Shown: positions 1 through 10,190, counted from the stretch's first letter. The stretch: 64,000 nt of DNA from an uncultured Bacteroidales bacterium (GCA_937894795.1 CALCQV010000128.1:18655-82654), one strand, 5' to 3'. A program made the numbers and translations. Notes: generated from the sequence alone by a model not told the origin.

Positions 1-31
1 TTACAGGCTAATTTTTTCAGATCGCAACAAA

Positions 32-271
32 TTGAAGAGAACCTCATTATTAGTTTTGTTCTGCCTTGCTCTTGGATCATGTTCGCTGATTAAGAAATCA
101 GAGGTTGAAAAGGCGGAGATAGCCTTACAAAGAGAAACTAATGAAATCAATGCAGAACTAAACAAACGACAAAAGACACATTACAAAATTCAGGCAAGAG
201 AGACCAAGAAGATGATGAAGCGGAGTTATAAAAGGTCAAAGAAATTAAACAAATCACGAAGATTATTGTGA
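32..271 (+). CDS. Small putative lipoprotein, start uncertain
   Basis: Not a family I recognise. The 79-residue reading has a short basic N-terminus, a hydrophobic stretch and a lipobox ending LALGSC with Cys at about residue 17, so it is probably a lipidated envelope protein. The rest is very rich in Lys, Arg and Glu and looks like a helical, basic tail. The codon at 32 is TTG, not ATG, and the frame stays open to the first base of the window, so the real start could lie upstream. The lipobox position argues that the TTG or a codon very near it is the start. A 111-bp gap separates it from the next gene. Confidence 0.55.
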   Translation: MKRTSLLVLFCLALGSCSLIKKSEVEKAEIALQRETNEINAELNKRQKTHYKIQARETKKMMKRSYKRSKKLNKSRRLL

Positions 272-370
272 TTTGCGAATTCAGCCATTATAATATGTCT
301 TTTTATTATATTAAGATTCATAGCAGTAAGCAATTAACCTATAATAATTTAGTATCTTTACACACTAATC

Positions 371-376
371 AGGAGG
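371..376 (+). promoter_or_regulatory. Strong Shine-Dalgarno sequence
   Basis: AGGAGG lies six bases before the ATG at 383. This is unusual here, because nearly every other gene in the window has no Shine-Dalgarno match, as expected for Bacteroidota. It supports the start at 383. A -7-like box TATCTTTA lies just upstream at 353-360. Confidence 0.6.
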
Positions 377-382
377 AATCAG

Positions 383-907
383 ATGGATGATTTTCTATAC
401 TTATTATTAGGGTTGGCTTGGGTTGGATGGTCATTATATTCCAACAAGCAAAAAATGGATAAGAAGCGTGCAGCTCAAGCTGAACAACAACGACGGGTTC
501 AGCAAGAAGCACCTGAGAGTTGGGAGCAGCCAACTGTGCCGCCACCAGTTTATGAGCCGGCGCAACCACGAAACATCCTGGAAGAACTATTTGGAGACCA
601 GATACCACGGCAGCCAGAAGCTGAAGAAGAAGCTTATATACCTGATATAGATGAACAATCGTGGGAAAGAAAAATGTCAGGTTACAAAAAGAATGAAGCT
701 GAGTCATTGGAAGTGATTAGAGATGAAGTGCCACTTGATTACTTTACAAGGCAGTATGCTACACGACATTATGCACAGGATCAGCGCGTTATAAATGACA
801 AGCCGGATTATAATGATATTTCTGATTCAGAAGAACAGCAACATGAATTTGATTTGAAAAGAGCTATAATTTATAGCGAAGTCCTTAGAGCACCGTATAT
901 TCCATAG
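383..907 (+). CDS. Membrane-anchored hypothetical protein
   Basis: A 174-residue protein of unknown function. Residues 3-20 form one hydrophobic segment (FLYLLLGLAWVGWSLY). A Lys/Arg/Gln-rich stretch and a long Pro/Glu/Gln-rich, probably disordered region follow. The C-terminal 20 residues are a defined motif (FDLKRAIIYSEVL then RAPYI) that, from memory, recurs at the end of small Bacteroidota proteins of this type. The likely topology is an N-terminal inner-membrane anchor with a cytoplasmic tail, since the residues after the anchor are basic. The start is well supported by AGGAGG at 371. No partner gene in the neighbourhood suggests a function. Confidence 0.7.
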   Translation: MDDFLYLLLGLAWVGWSLYSNKQKMDKKRAAQAEQQRRVQQEAPESWEQPTVPPPVYEPAQPRNILEELFGDQIPRQPEAEEEAYIPDIDEQSWERKMSGYKKNEAESLEVIRDEVPLDYFTRQYATRHYAQDQRVINDKPDYNDISDSEEQQHEFDLKRAIIYSEVLRAPYIP

Positions 908-940
908 CCAGTTTAAAATTGTTCACTTAGATTCAATTTT

Positions 941-973
941 TTTGTGGGGCAAAATAATTTATTGCTACCTTTA
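941..973 (+). promoter_or_regulatory. Bacteroidota sigma-A promoter for the TonB operon
   Basis: TTTG (941-944), 21 bases, then TACCTTTA (966-973). This fits the phylum consensus TTTG-N17-23-TAnnTTTG with one mismatch. It lies about 58 bp before the ATG at 1032. Confidence 0.5.
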
Positions 974-1031
974 CCCGCTTTAAAATAGCTTACACACAAA
1001 CACCTATATTCTAACATAAAATTTCATTGGT

Positions 1032-4000
1032 ATGATCAGAAATCTTCTACTAACTTTTTGGTTGGTACTGACAGCGAATCTGTTAGTGTTCTCACAATCG
1101 GGAACCCTAAGAGGGAAAGTACTCGATAAGACCACAAATGAACCTATCCCATTTGTGAATATTATCGTTGAACTTGGGGGGACACAAGCTGGAGGTACAA
1201 CTTCCGACTTTGATGGTAACTATACCATTAAGCCGATTACTCCTGGTAAGTATGATTTGAAAGCAACCTATGTAGGTTATAAACCTGTATTGATCAAGGG
1301 TATTCAAATCAAATCAGACCAGATCACCTTCTCTGATATTAATATGGAATCAACGATGGTTGAACTTACTGAGTTCGAAGTCATTGATTATAAAGTTCCC
1401 TTGATCGATAAGGATAAAACATCAGTGGGAGCAACAGTTACATCAGAGGAAATTGCAAAGATGCCTAACCGCTCGGCAAATGCTATTGCAACTACAGTAG
1501 GTGGTGTGTTCTCATCAGATGGTGAACGTGGTAGTGTTCGTGGACAAAGAGCTGATGGTACTGTAATGTATATAGACGGAATCAGGGTTCGTGGTTCATC
1601 TTCACTACCTGAATCTGCCATTGAACAGGTTTCTGTTATCCTTTCAGGAGTTCCTGCTCAATATGGTGATGCTACTGGTGGTATTATTAACGTTACTACC
1701 AAAGGCCCCAGCCGTGAATTTGGTGCCGGTATTGAACTGCAAACATCTGAATATCTGGATGCCTTCGGTTATAACCGGGCAGGTTTGAATATGCAGGGTC
1801 CACTGCTCTGGAGCCGGGATGAAAATGGTGAAAAGAAAAGTGCATTACTTGGCTATTTTATTGCTGGTGAAGTAACCTATAATAAAGATAGCCGCCCTAC
1901 TGCTACAGGTGTATATAAGGTTAAGGACGATGTGCTAAAAGAACTTGAACTCAATCCACTCAGATTGACTGGTTCAGGTTTAGGTACCTATTATAATACC
2001 AACTTTATTAGAAAAGAGCACCTTGAATATTCAAAATCAACACTTAATACTGAAAGTCTTGATATCAATGCTTCAGGTAAGTTGGACGTTAAAACCGGCC
2101 CGAATATCAACCTATCACTTGGTGGATCTATCAATTATTCTGACGGGAAGAATTTCAACTTTGCGCAGTCAATGTTCAATTATAACAATAATGCGCAGAT
2201 TATTGGCAATACATGGAGGGTCTTTGGCCGTTTTACCCAACGCTTCCCTTCAGATCCTGATGGTAAATCATTTATTAAGAATGTTTATTATACCATCCAG
2301 GCCGACTATACAAAATCTACTCAAACAGTTCAGGATGCAAACCATAAGGACGACTTGCTTCGTTATGGCTATCTTGGTAAATATGAAACTGCAAAACAGC
2401 GTTCATATACCAACGAACTGGCATTTGACTCTATTAGTGGCAAAACTGCGTATATCCATAATGGTTTCGTTGATACTGATGTTAATTTCACACCTGGTGA
2501 TGCTAATCCTATCACAGCTAATTATACACGTCAATATTATGAACTCTTCCCTTCAACAGTTTACCATGCAAATCTGAACAGGATTATTGAAGGAGGAGGA
2601 CTCTTAAATGGAATGGGTGCTGATGGTGCTTATGGCTACTGGGGTGCTCCGGGTGCTTTACAGATTGGTACTACTCAGTCCGCTTACCAGGTTTCTGATA
2701 ATGAGCAATATGCTTTGAATGCCAATGCATCTGCCGATATAGGCAACCATGCACTTCAATTTGGTTTTATCTATGAACAGCGTGTTGACAGGTTCTATAC
2801 ATATGCTCCAAATGCATTGTGGGAACTCATGCGTGGTTTGACTAATTCACACATAGAGCAGCTCGATGTCGCTAATCCACATCTCGTATATCTGGACAAT
2901 GTATTCATGGATACTATCTATTATGATCGTAAATATGACCAGGCTTCTCAGCGTAACTTTGATATAAACATGCGTCAGCAATTAGGTCTTCCAACTGATG
3001 GTACCGACTGGATAGATGTTGATTCGTATGATATCAATACTTACACAATCAATTATTATGATGCCAACGGCAAACTATTCACAAAATCATTGGATAAAGC
3101 AATATCTATTGATATGTTTAGCCCCGATGAATTATTCAATAATGGCAGTTTCCTTGCCAACTACAGTGGATACTCATATACCGGTAATAAGATGAAACTT
3201 TCAGAAAGTCCAAGTTTCGATGATTTCTTTACCAAACAGGATGAGAATGGAATGTATACCCGTGAGATTGCTCCTTTCACACCTATCTATATGGCAGGTT
3301 ATGTACAGGACAAGTTTGCATTTGATGATCTTATTTTCAATATTGGGCTTCGCGTCGATAGGTTTGATGCTAATCAGAAAGTGCTGACAGATCCTTATAC
3401 ATTGTATCAGGCAAGAACTGTAAGTGAGGTAAATGACCTTGGTTCACATCCGGAAAATATGGGTGATGACTATGTTGTTTATGTTGACAATTTGAGGAAT
3501 CCAACTTCAATAATGGGTTATCGTGATGGCAACAACTGGTTCAACTCAGAAGGGCTTGTTGTTACTGACCCAACAACAACTTTGGATGCCGGTAACGGGG
3601 TTACCCCATACCTGGTTGACAAAGACAATGTAACTGTGTCATCTAAAGCTTTTAGTGATTATGAACCTCAGGTTTCTGTTATGCCACGTGTTTCATTCTC
3701 TTTCCCAATTAGTGATGAAGCATTATTCTTTGCCCACTATGATGTTCTGACACAACGTCCGACCTACGCACTGCGCATGAGTCCACTTTCATATTATTAT
3801 CTTCCACTTCAGGGAAGTCCGGATATCAATAATCCAAATCTGAAACCTGAAAAGACCATTGACTACGAACTTGGTTTCCAGCAACGTCTATCTGCAAGTT
3901 CATCACTGACTCTATCAGCATATTATCGTGAGATTCGTGATCAGATACAAGCCTTCCGTTATACTGCCGCTTATCCTAAAACATACTACTCATATAATAA

Positions 4001-4751
4001 TATCGACTTCTCGACTGTCAAAGGTTTAACTGTATCTTATGATATGCGTCGTACCACTAATACCAGAGTTAGGGCAAGTTATACCTTACAGTTTGCCAAT
4101 GGAACCGGTTCTGACCCTGAATTTGCAAAGGGATTGATTCAAACCGGTCAGCCAAACCTTCGTACTCTGTTCCCAATGAGTTTTGACCGTCGTCATGCCA
4201 TTAACCTGATGCTCGACTATCGCTATGGTGAAGGAAAAGAATATAACGGTCCGGTTATCAGAAGAACCAAAACCGATGAAACCGGAAAGGAAGTTGTTAA
4301 ATCAATGCAACTGCTCAAGAATACCGGTGTAAACTTTACCATATTTGGTGGATCAGGAACTCCATATACCAGGTCTAGTAAGATCGTTGCTCTTGGTCAA
4401 TCAGGAATTATTGATGGTTCAATCAATGGCTCACGTTTACCATGGCAATTTAGAATTGACGGAAGGGTTGACAAGGATATAAATATTGCATGGAATGAAA
4501 ACCGCTCTTCATATCTGAATATCTACCTCCAGGTACTTAATATATTCGATTCAAAGAATATTATGAGTGTATATGGAGCTACTGGTAATCCTGACGATGA
4601 TGGTTATTTAGCTGCCGCCGAATATCAGAATCAGATTGAAGACCAGCTTGATCCTCAGGCATTCCGCGACTTATATAGTATTCGCATCAATAGTCCATAT
4701 AATTACAGTTCACCACGTCAAATTCGTCTTGGTTTAATACTGAACTTCTAA
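1032..4751 (+). CDS. TonB-dependent outer-membrane receptor with CarboxypepD_reg domain
   Basis: A 1239-residue outer-membrane transporter. A signal peptide (residues 1-22, ending VFSQ) precedes a carboxypeptidase-regulatory-like Ig domain (about 25-110; GKVLDKTTNEPIPFVNI), a plug domain (about 130-235; VMYIDGIRVRG and GGIINVTTKG) and a long beta barrel ending in a terminal Phe (LGLILNF), the usual BAM signal. Such receptors take up a bound substrate using the TonB/ExbBD system. No SusD-like gene follows, so this is not a normal SusCD pair. It is followed after 39 bp by a very large secreted protein and then by a PorV-like barrel, so substrate binding may be delegated to the large protein. 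The substrate cannot be told from sequence. Confidence 0.93.
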   Translation: MIRNLLLTFWLVLTANLLVFSQSGTLRGKVLDKTTNEPIPFVNIIVELGGTQAGGTTSDFDGNYTIKPITPGKYDLKATYVGYKPVLIKGIQIKSDQITFSDINMESTMVELTEFEVIDYKVPLIDKDKTSVGATVTSEEIAKMPNRSANAIATTVGGVFSSDGERGSVRGQRADGTVMYIDGIRVRGSSSLPESAIEQVSVILSGVPAQYGDATGGIINVTTKGPSREFGAGIELQTSEYLDAFGYNRAGLNMQGPLLWSRDENGEKKSALLGYFIAGEVTYNKDSRPTATGVYKVKDDVLKELELNPLRLTGSGLGTYYNTNFIRKEHLEYSKSTLNTESLDINASGKLDVKTGPNINLSLGGSINYSDGKNFNFAQSMFNYNNNAQIIGNTWRVFGRFTQRFPSDPDGKSFIKNVYYTIQADYTKSTQTVQDANHKDDLLRYGYLGKYETAKQRSYTNELAFDSISGKTAYIHNGFVDTDVNFTPGDANPITANYTRQYYELFPSTVYHANLNRIIEGGGLLNGMGADGAYGYWGAPGALQIGTTQSAYQVSDNEQYALNANASADIGNHALQFGFIYEQRVDRFYTYAPNALWELMRGLTNSHIEQLDVANPHLVYLDNVFMDTIYYDRKYDQASQRNFDINMRQQLGLPTDGTDWIDVDSYDINTYTINYYDANGKLFTKSLDKAISIDMFSPDELFNNGSFLANYSGYSYTGNKMKLSESPSFDDFFTKQDENGMYTREIAPFTPIYMAGYVQDKFAFDDLIFNIGLRVDRFDANQKVLTDPYTLYQARTVSEVNDLGSHPENMGDDYVVYVDNLRNPTSIMGYRDGNNWFNSEGLVVTDPTTTLDAGNGVTPYLVDKDNVTVSSKAFSDYEPQVSVMPRVSFSFPISDEALFFAHYDVLTQRPTYALRMSPLSYYYLPLQGSPDINNPNLKPEKTIDYELGFQQRLSASSSLTLSAYYREIRDQIQAFRYTAAYPKTYYSYNNIDFSTVKGLTVSYDMRRTTNTRVRASYTLQFANGTGSDPEFAKGLIQTGQPNLRTLFPMSFDRRHAINLMLDYRYGEGKEYNGPVIRRTKTDETGKEVVKSMQLLKNTGVNFTIFGGSGTPYTRSSKIVALGQSGIIDGSINGSRLPWQFRIDGRVDKDINIAWNENRSSYLNIYLQVLNIFDSKNIMSVYGATGNPDDDGYLAAAEYQNQIEDQLDPQAFRDLYSIRINSPYNYSSPRQIRLGLILNF

Positions 4752-4790
4752 TAGTAAGACTTGTAAACTGAAAAGATTAAAATATATATA

Positions 4791-7700
4791 ATGACTATGA
4801 AAAATACACTCCGTATACTTTTAGCCGCGCTGCTCATAACGATATTTGCAGTACCCGGCTTCGCTGATTATTATAAAGGTCCCGGTTCCAAGTCCTCAGG
4901 TCCTGTTATAAAATCAACTGCAGCCGGTTGTTTGCCGGGTGCCGGATTTAAATATCTAGAAGTCAACAATGTCCGCACCCGTATCAATACTGGTGGTGAT
5001 ATGTGGTGGGACTTTGAGGTAGCTCAATATGAGATTCCTAAAGGTTCACGTAAGACTTCCATGTTTTCTGCAGCATTGTGGATTGGTGGTATTGACGTTA
5101 ATGATCAGCTAAAGCTCGCTGCATTGCGTTTCCGTCAGGGTCCCAATAGTGCCAGCCCTGGTACAGGTAATGATTTCTGGCCTGGCCCACTTACCATTGA
5201 TGGCACAGCTGCCATTGATGAAGGTACTTGTGCCGAATATGACAGGCTTTACCCGATTACTCGTAACGAGGTGGATGAGTTTATTGCCTGGAATGAAAAT
5301 AAAGCTTCAAATCCCAATTACCAGATTCCTGCTTCCATTCTAGAATGGCCTGCACATGGTGATCTTTCAAAGAAACAAAGTTACTACCTGGCGCCATTTT
5401 ATGATGCCAACGGTAGTGGTACTTATGAGCCTGAAAGCGGTGATTATCCATATTATGACCTCTCGAATGAACTCTGTCACTCTGCTACTGCTACTCAAGA
5501 GACCATTGAAGGTACAGTAAAAGGTGGACTGCTTTCAGACCAGGTTATTAAAGGTGATGAAACCTTATGGTGGGTTTTCAATGATAAAGGTAACATTCAT
5601 ACTGAAACACAAGGTACTCCTATTGGTTTGGAAATTAGAGGTCAGGCTTTTGGTTTTGCCACTAATGATGAAATCAATAACATGACTTTCTATAGCTATG
5701 AAATTATTAATCGTTCTACTTACCGTTTAACCGGTACATATTTCAGTCAGTGGGTTGACACAGACCTTGGATTTGCTAAAGACGACTATGTTGGTTGTGA
5801 TGTAGACAGAGGATTAGGATATTCATACAATGGTAAACCTAAAGATGGTGACGGACAGTTCTGGGCATATGGTGATCAGCCTCCAGCAATTGGAGTTGAC
5901 TTCTTCCAGGGACCTTATATGGATCCTGATGGATCTGATAACCCATCCTTTAAGGGTGATGGCATCCTCGGCCCTTCATTCAATGGTGATTGCAGTATCG
6001 TTGGATTAAACGGATCTACTCTACCTATGAACTATGGTGAAGAGGGTAATCAGCAGAGTGGAAACTTTATCGTTCGGTCAGAAGCTATCAATGGTGTGAA
6101 CTTTGGTAATGGTATTGTTGATGATGAACGTTTCGGAATGCGTCGATTTGTTTATCATAATAACTTCGGTGCTGCAGGTCCATATATGTATGACCCTGAC
6201 TATGCTCCACAATATTATAATTACCTGAGAGGTATCTGGCTTGATAATACTAAAATGATGTATGGCGGTAATGGCCATATCTCAACCGGTGCTTATGGAC
6301 CTGCCTGTGATTTCATGTTCCCCGGTGATACTGACGTTTGTGATTGGGGTACAGGTGGTTTACCTCCTGCCGGTCCAAAATACTGGACAGAGGAAAGTGC
6401 TCAGAATAATCCTGAAGACCGTCGTTTCATGCAGTCAGCCGGTCCTTTCGTACTCGAGCCGGGTGCTGTTAACTATATCACTGTTGGTATTCCCTGGGCA
6501 CGTGCTGCTTCAGGTGGCCCATGGGCTTCTGTTAAGCTTTTACAGGTTGTGGATGACAAGTGCCAACTATTGTTTGATAACTGTTTTGCTGTAGTTAGTG
6601 GACCAAATGCTCCTGATCTTACTATTCGTGAGCTTGATGAAGGATTAATTTTCTACATCAGTAACCGTAAAACTAATGACGCTGGTAATAATATCAATGA
6701 AAGCTATACTGAATTAGACCCGGCAATCCTTGCTGTTGCTAATAGTACAGGTTTTGATTTTGATCCTTACTACCGTTTTGAAGGATATCAGATATTCCAA
6801 TTAAAAGATGCAACTGTTTCTGTTGCTGACATTCATGATCAGAAACTGGCACGTATTGTTTATCAGACAGATGTAAAGAACAATATTAAGCAATTGGTTA
6901 ATCATAACTTTGATCAGGCATTAAATGCCAATGTCCCGGTTGAAGAAGTAAGTGGATCTGATTTAGGTATACGCCATACCTTTAGACTTACTGAAGACGC
7001 ATTCACCGGTCAATCACTCGTAAATCACAAGCAGTACTATTACCTGGCACTGGCCTATGGTCACAATGAATATATGAAGTACAGCGCTGATCCGGGATCA
7101 CAGGAAGAAGGAATAATAGGACTTAATGGACAGAAGCGTGTTTATCTGGCCGGTAGAAAGAATATTAAAGTATATACTGCCATTCCACATAAAATTGTGG
7201 GAACAGTAAAAGCAAATTCTGAATTTGGCGACGGTGTTGAAATTACACGTTTGCAAGGTCAGGGTAATGGTAGTAATGTGCTAGATTTTACTGATGAGAC
7301 AGTAGCAGAAATTTTAAACAAAAAGCCTGTTGATTCTCTTAATGTATATGGAAGCGCTGATTATCCAATTGCATACAATCCTAAATACAAAGCAGGTAAA
7401 GGCCCGGTTGATATCAGGGTAATTGATCCTCTTAATGTTAAAAATGCATCGTATGTATTGGCATTTGATTCTCTTGTTCCATATCAGATGATGATTGGTG
7501 CTGATAGTACTATTAACTATAAGGCTCATTGGCGACTGATTGATAATACCAATAACAAGGTATATCATTCAGATACTACAATATCGTATAAGAATGAGCA
7601 ATTGTTCCCTGAACTTGGTATAGCTATCACAATTGATCAACCACTAACTCCTGGTCCATACAGAATTGGATATAATGCTGAAGATCCTCCAGCACCAATT

Positions 7701-9083
7701 TGGGGCATTATCACTGAAAACAATGGATTGTTGGAATCAACCTTCACCTATGCAGATAGCACTAAACCATGGATATATGGATTGCCTGATGTTGACGGTG
7801 TGCCATCGCTCAACTGGATCAGGTCTGGTGTTGTTTCCGATGTTTCTAATCCTGTTAACAGTGACTATAATATGCCTTCCACGCCATTTGACCCTAACTC
7901 AAATTATGAGAAGGTTGTAAGTGGTACCTGGGCACCTTATATTATGACTGCAACAAGTGAGCAGGATGCTCTTTATGGTACTGCATTCAGAAATATATCT
8001 AAAGTGGCTAGCAGATTTGCAGATATAGCAAGTGTGGATGTTGTCTTTACTCCTGATAAAACTAAGTGGACCCGTGTTCCTGTAGTTGAAATGTGTGCTG
8101 ACAGAACCTTATCTGAAGGTGGGGTTGAACGATTCAACATTCGTGCAGGTGCATCCGTAAATGTTAATGGTGAAGCCGGTGTATCAAGCAGCGATCCATT
8201 CCTTAACTCAAATTACATTAGTGAAACAGGAATGGGTTGGTTCCCGGGTTATGCAATTAACCTTGAAACAGGGGAGCGTTTGAATATGGTATTTGGTGAG
8301 AACTCATGGCTTGTTGGAGATAATGGACGTGATATGATTTTCAATCCAACCGGTAATGTATTTACCCCAGGTGGTGAATTAGTTTTCGGAGGAATGCATT
8401 ATATCTATGTGTTTGCACATACTACCGGTAAATCAGTAGCTATTGCCAACATACCTGCTTATGATGCCGGTGCTACTCTTAGAAATAACATTCCTGTAAC
8501 TTTAGGTGGTGGTACACAAAGAGCTTTGGTTTATTCCAGTGCTATGTATGTCAATATACCTTTAGCTAATCCTGAGCATGAATGGTTAGCAAATGAAGCT
8601 AAAGTGCGTATCAGAATCGCAAAACCTTATCAGCGCTATTATAGTGTATCGCACGAAGGTTATGCAGAACTTGCTGATGATGTTGAAAATAGAAATTACC
8701 CGATGTATGGCTTCAGTACTGAAAATGTAGCTACTACTGACAATAATGTAGAGAAGGCAAAAACAGATCTGGATTTGATTACTGTAATACCAAACCCTTA
8801 TTATGCTTACTCAACCTATGAAACAAACCAGCTGGATAATAGAGTTAAGATAGCTAACCTACCACGTAAGTGTACTGTTACTATTTATTCTACCAATGGT
8901 TCGATGATAAGGCAGTTTACTAAGGACGAGGCTGGTACTTCCATTGAGTGGGATCTGAAAAACTATGCTGGTATCCCGATTGCTGGTGGTGTTTATCTGA
9001 TACATGTAAAAGCTGATGGCGTTGGTGAGAAGATTGTTAAATGGTTTGGCTCATTACGTCCAATTGACCTTAACGCATTCTAA
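4791..9083 (+). CDS. Large secreted protein with C-terminal FlgD/T9SS-like sorting domain
   Basis: A 1430-residue exported protein of unknown function. The start is ATG 4791; ATG 4797 is equally possible. A signal peptide (about residues 1-26, ending VPGFAD) precedes a long region rich in Gly, Asn, Tyr and Trp with no enzyme motif that I recognise. The last about 100 residues begin near residue 1334 with IPNPYYA and contain RVKIANLP, TVTIYSTNG and IPIAGGVYLI. This is the pattern of FlgD-like Ig or type A T9SS C-terminal domains. After the last strand there is an extra tail ending LRPIDLNAF, longer than the usual Lys-rich ending. Position between a TonB receptor and a PorV-like protein suggests it is surface-exposed and exported by the T9SS whose core lies at 44.8-49.7 kb. 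That is inference. Confidence 0.85.
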   Translation: MTMKNTLRILLAALLITIFAVPGFADYYKGPGSKSSGPVIKSTAAGCLPGAGFKYLEVNNVRTRINTGGDMWWDFEVAQYEIPKGSRKTSMFSAALWIGGIDVNDQLKLAALRFRQGPNSASPGTGNDFWPGPLTIDGTAAIDEGTCAEYDRLYPITRNEVDEFIAWNENKASNPNYQIPASILEWPAHGDLSKKQSYYLAPFYDANGSGTYEPESGDYPYYDLSNELCHSATATQETIEGTVKGGLLSDQVIKGDETLWWVFNDKGNIHTETQGTPIGLEIRGQAFGFATNDEINNMTFYSYEIINRSTYRLTGTYFSQWVDTDLGFAKDDYVGCDVDRGLGYSYNGKPKDGDGQFWAYGDQPPAIGVDFFQGPYMDPDGSDNPSFKGDGILGPSFNGDCSIVGLNGSTLPMNYGEEGNQQSGNFIVRSEAINGVNFGNGIVDDERFGMRRFVYHNNFGAAGPYMYDPDYAPQYYNYLRGIWLDNTKMMYGGNGHISTGAYGPACDFMFPGDTDVCDWGTGGLPPAGPKYWTEESAQNNPEDRRFMQSAGPFVLEPGAVNYITVGIPWARAASGGPWASVKLLQVVDDKCQLLFDNCFAVVSGPNAPDLTIRELDEGLIFYISNRKTNDAGNNINESYTELDPAILAVANSTGFDFDPYYRFEGYQIFQLKDATVSVADIHDQKLARIVYQTDVKNNIKQLVNHNFDQALNANVPVEEVSGSDLGIRHTFRLTEDAFTGQSLVNHKQYYYLALAYGHNEYMKYSADPGSQEEGIIGLNGQKRVYLAGRKNIKVYTAIPHKIVGTVKANSEFGDGVEITRLQGQGNGSNVLDFTDETVAEILNKKPVDSLNVYGSADYPIAYNPKYKAGKGPVDIRVIDPLNVKNASYVLAFDSLVPYQMMIGADSTINYKAHWRLIDNTNNKVYHSDTTISYKNEQLFPELGIAITIDQPLTPGPYRIGYNAEDPPAPIWGIITENNGLLESTFTYADSTKPWIYGLPDVDGVPSLNWIRSGVVSDVSNPVNSDYNMPSTPFDPNSNYEKVVSGTWAPYIMTATSEQDALYGTAFRNISKVASRFADIASVDVVFTPDKTKWTRVPVVEMCADRTLSEGGVERFNIRAGASVNVNGEAGVSSSDPFLNSNYISETGMGWFPGYAINLETGERLNMVFGENSWLVGDNGRDMIFNPTGNVFTPGGELVFGGMHYIYVFAHTTGKSVAIANIPAYDAGATLRNNIPVTLGGGTQRALVYSSAMYVNIPLANPEHEWLANEAKVRIRIAKPYQRYYSVSHEGYAELADDVENRNYPMYGFSTENVATTDNNVEKAKTDLDLITVIPNPYYAYSTYETNQLDNRVKIANLPRKCTVTIYSTNGSMIRQFTKDEAGTSIEWDLKNYAGIPIAGGVYLIHVKADGVGEKIVKWFGSLRPIDLNAF

Positions 9084-9131
9084 TGCATAGTGGTAATGAA
9101 TATGGAAAAACAACACAACAAATTATTGATT

Positions 9132-10190
9132 ATGAACAAGATCTCTAAATATATAGTTGCCACACTGATAATCGGTTCAGTTATTGTACCCTTTAGTCAG
9201 TTGAAGGCCGGTAATAAAGATAGAACCGGACAGGCAGGTGCATCAGAACTGCTTATCAATCCCTGGGCCAGAAGTTCAGGTTGGGGTGGTGCAAATATTG
9301 CTCACGTTAAAGGACTGGAAGGTCTTTATGGCAATGTTGCAGGTACTGCTCATACTAAAGCAACTGAGTTAATCTTCTCACATACTCAGTGGCTTAAAGG
9401 TAGTGAAGTAGATATCAACACTTTTGGTTTGACACAGAAAGTTGGATCTACCGGTGTCATTGGATTGGGTATTATGTCAATGAACTTTGGTGATATCCCT
9501 ATTACTACTGAAGCACTTCCTGAAGGTGGAATTGGAAACTTTTCACCCAGTTATATGAATATTAACATATCTTATGCTAAAGCCTTCTCCAGTTCTATTT
9601 ATGGAGGTATTAATATTAAGATTGTGTCAGAAGTTATTTCTGATGTTAGTGCTCAAGGTATTGCTTTGGATGCAGGTATCCAATATGTTACTGGCCCAAT
9701 GGAAAATATTAGGTTTGGTATTACTTTACGTAATGTAGGCCCAACCATGTCTTTCAGTGGTGACGGACTTTCAATTCGTAGCTTATTGCCTGGTCAGGAA
9801 AGTTATTTTACGCTTGAACAACGTTCAGCTGATTTCGAACTTCCTACACAGTTGGCAATGGGAGCATCATACGACTTCTACATGGGTGAAATGCACCGCT
9901 TAACTTTGGCAGGTAATTTTATTTCAAACTCTTTTACCAACGACCAGTTCGTAGTAGGAGCAGAGTATGAACTAAAATCCTATCTCATGCTCAGAGGTGG
10001 TTATTCTTATGAAGACGGAATTACAAGTACAGCTGATCGTACTACTGCATTTACTGGTCCTAGCGCAGGTTTCACTGTTTCTGTTCCAATAAATAAGGAA
10101 AAAGGATCTACTTTGGCTATTGATTATTCATACCGTGATACAGATCCATTTAGTGGTACTCATAGTATAGGTGCCAGAATTAATCTGTAA
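9132..10190 (+). CDS. PorV/PorQ-family outer-membrane protein
   Basis: A 352-residue beta-barrel protein like PorV (LptO), the outer-membrane shuttle that takes T9SS substrates from the translocon to the attachment complex. ATG 9132 is preferred over the upstream GTG 9090 and ATGs 9096 and 9102, because it directly begins a normal signal peptide (MNKISKYIVATLIIG, cleavage near LKAG). Family features visible are the N-terminal GASELLINPWARSSG block, the early GLEGLYGNVAG segment and regular amphipathic strands to the C-terminal IGARINL. It is the third gene of the TonB/large-protein unit. Many Bacteroidota carry several PorV paralogues, so this one may be dedicated to the 1430-residue neighbour. 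Confidence 0.85.
   Translation: MNKISKYIVATLIIGSVIVPFSQLKAGNKDRTGQAGASELLINPWARSSGWGGANIAHVKGLEGLYGNVAGTAHTKATELIFSHTQWLKGSEVDINTFGLTQKVGSTGVIGLGIMSMNFGDIPITTEALPEGGIGNFSPSYMNINISYAKAFSSSIYGGINIKIVSEVISDVSAQGIALDAGIQYVTGPMENIRFGITLRNVGPTMSFSGDGLSIRSLLPGQESYFTLEQRSADFELPTQLAMGASYDFYMGEMHRLTLAGNFISNSFTNDQFVVGAEYELKSYLMLRGGYSYEDGITSTADRTTAFTGPSAGFTVSVPINKEKGSTLAIDYSYRDTDPFSGTHSIGARINL

Noticed and set aside
369..707. 112-codon minus-strand frame over the membrane hypothetical
   Set aside because: It is antisense to a gene with a strong Shine-Dalgarno and clear architecture, and has no own support.
2023..2577. 184-codon frame inside the TonB receptor gene
   Set aside because: It lies wholly within the strongly supported receptor frame and has no family-like sequence. 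It is a shadow frame.
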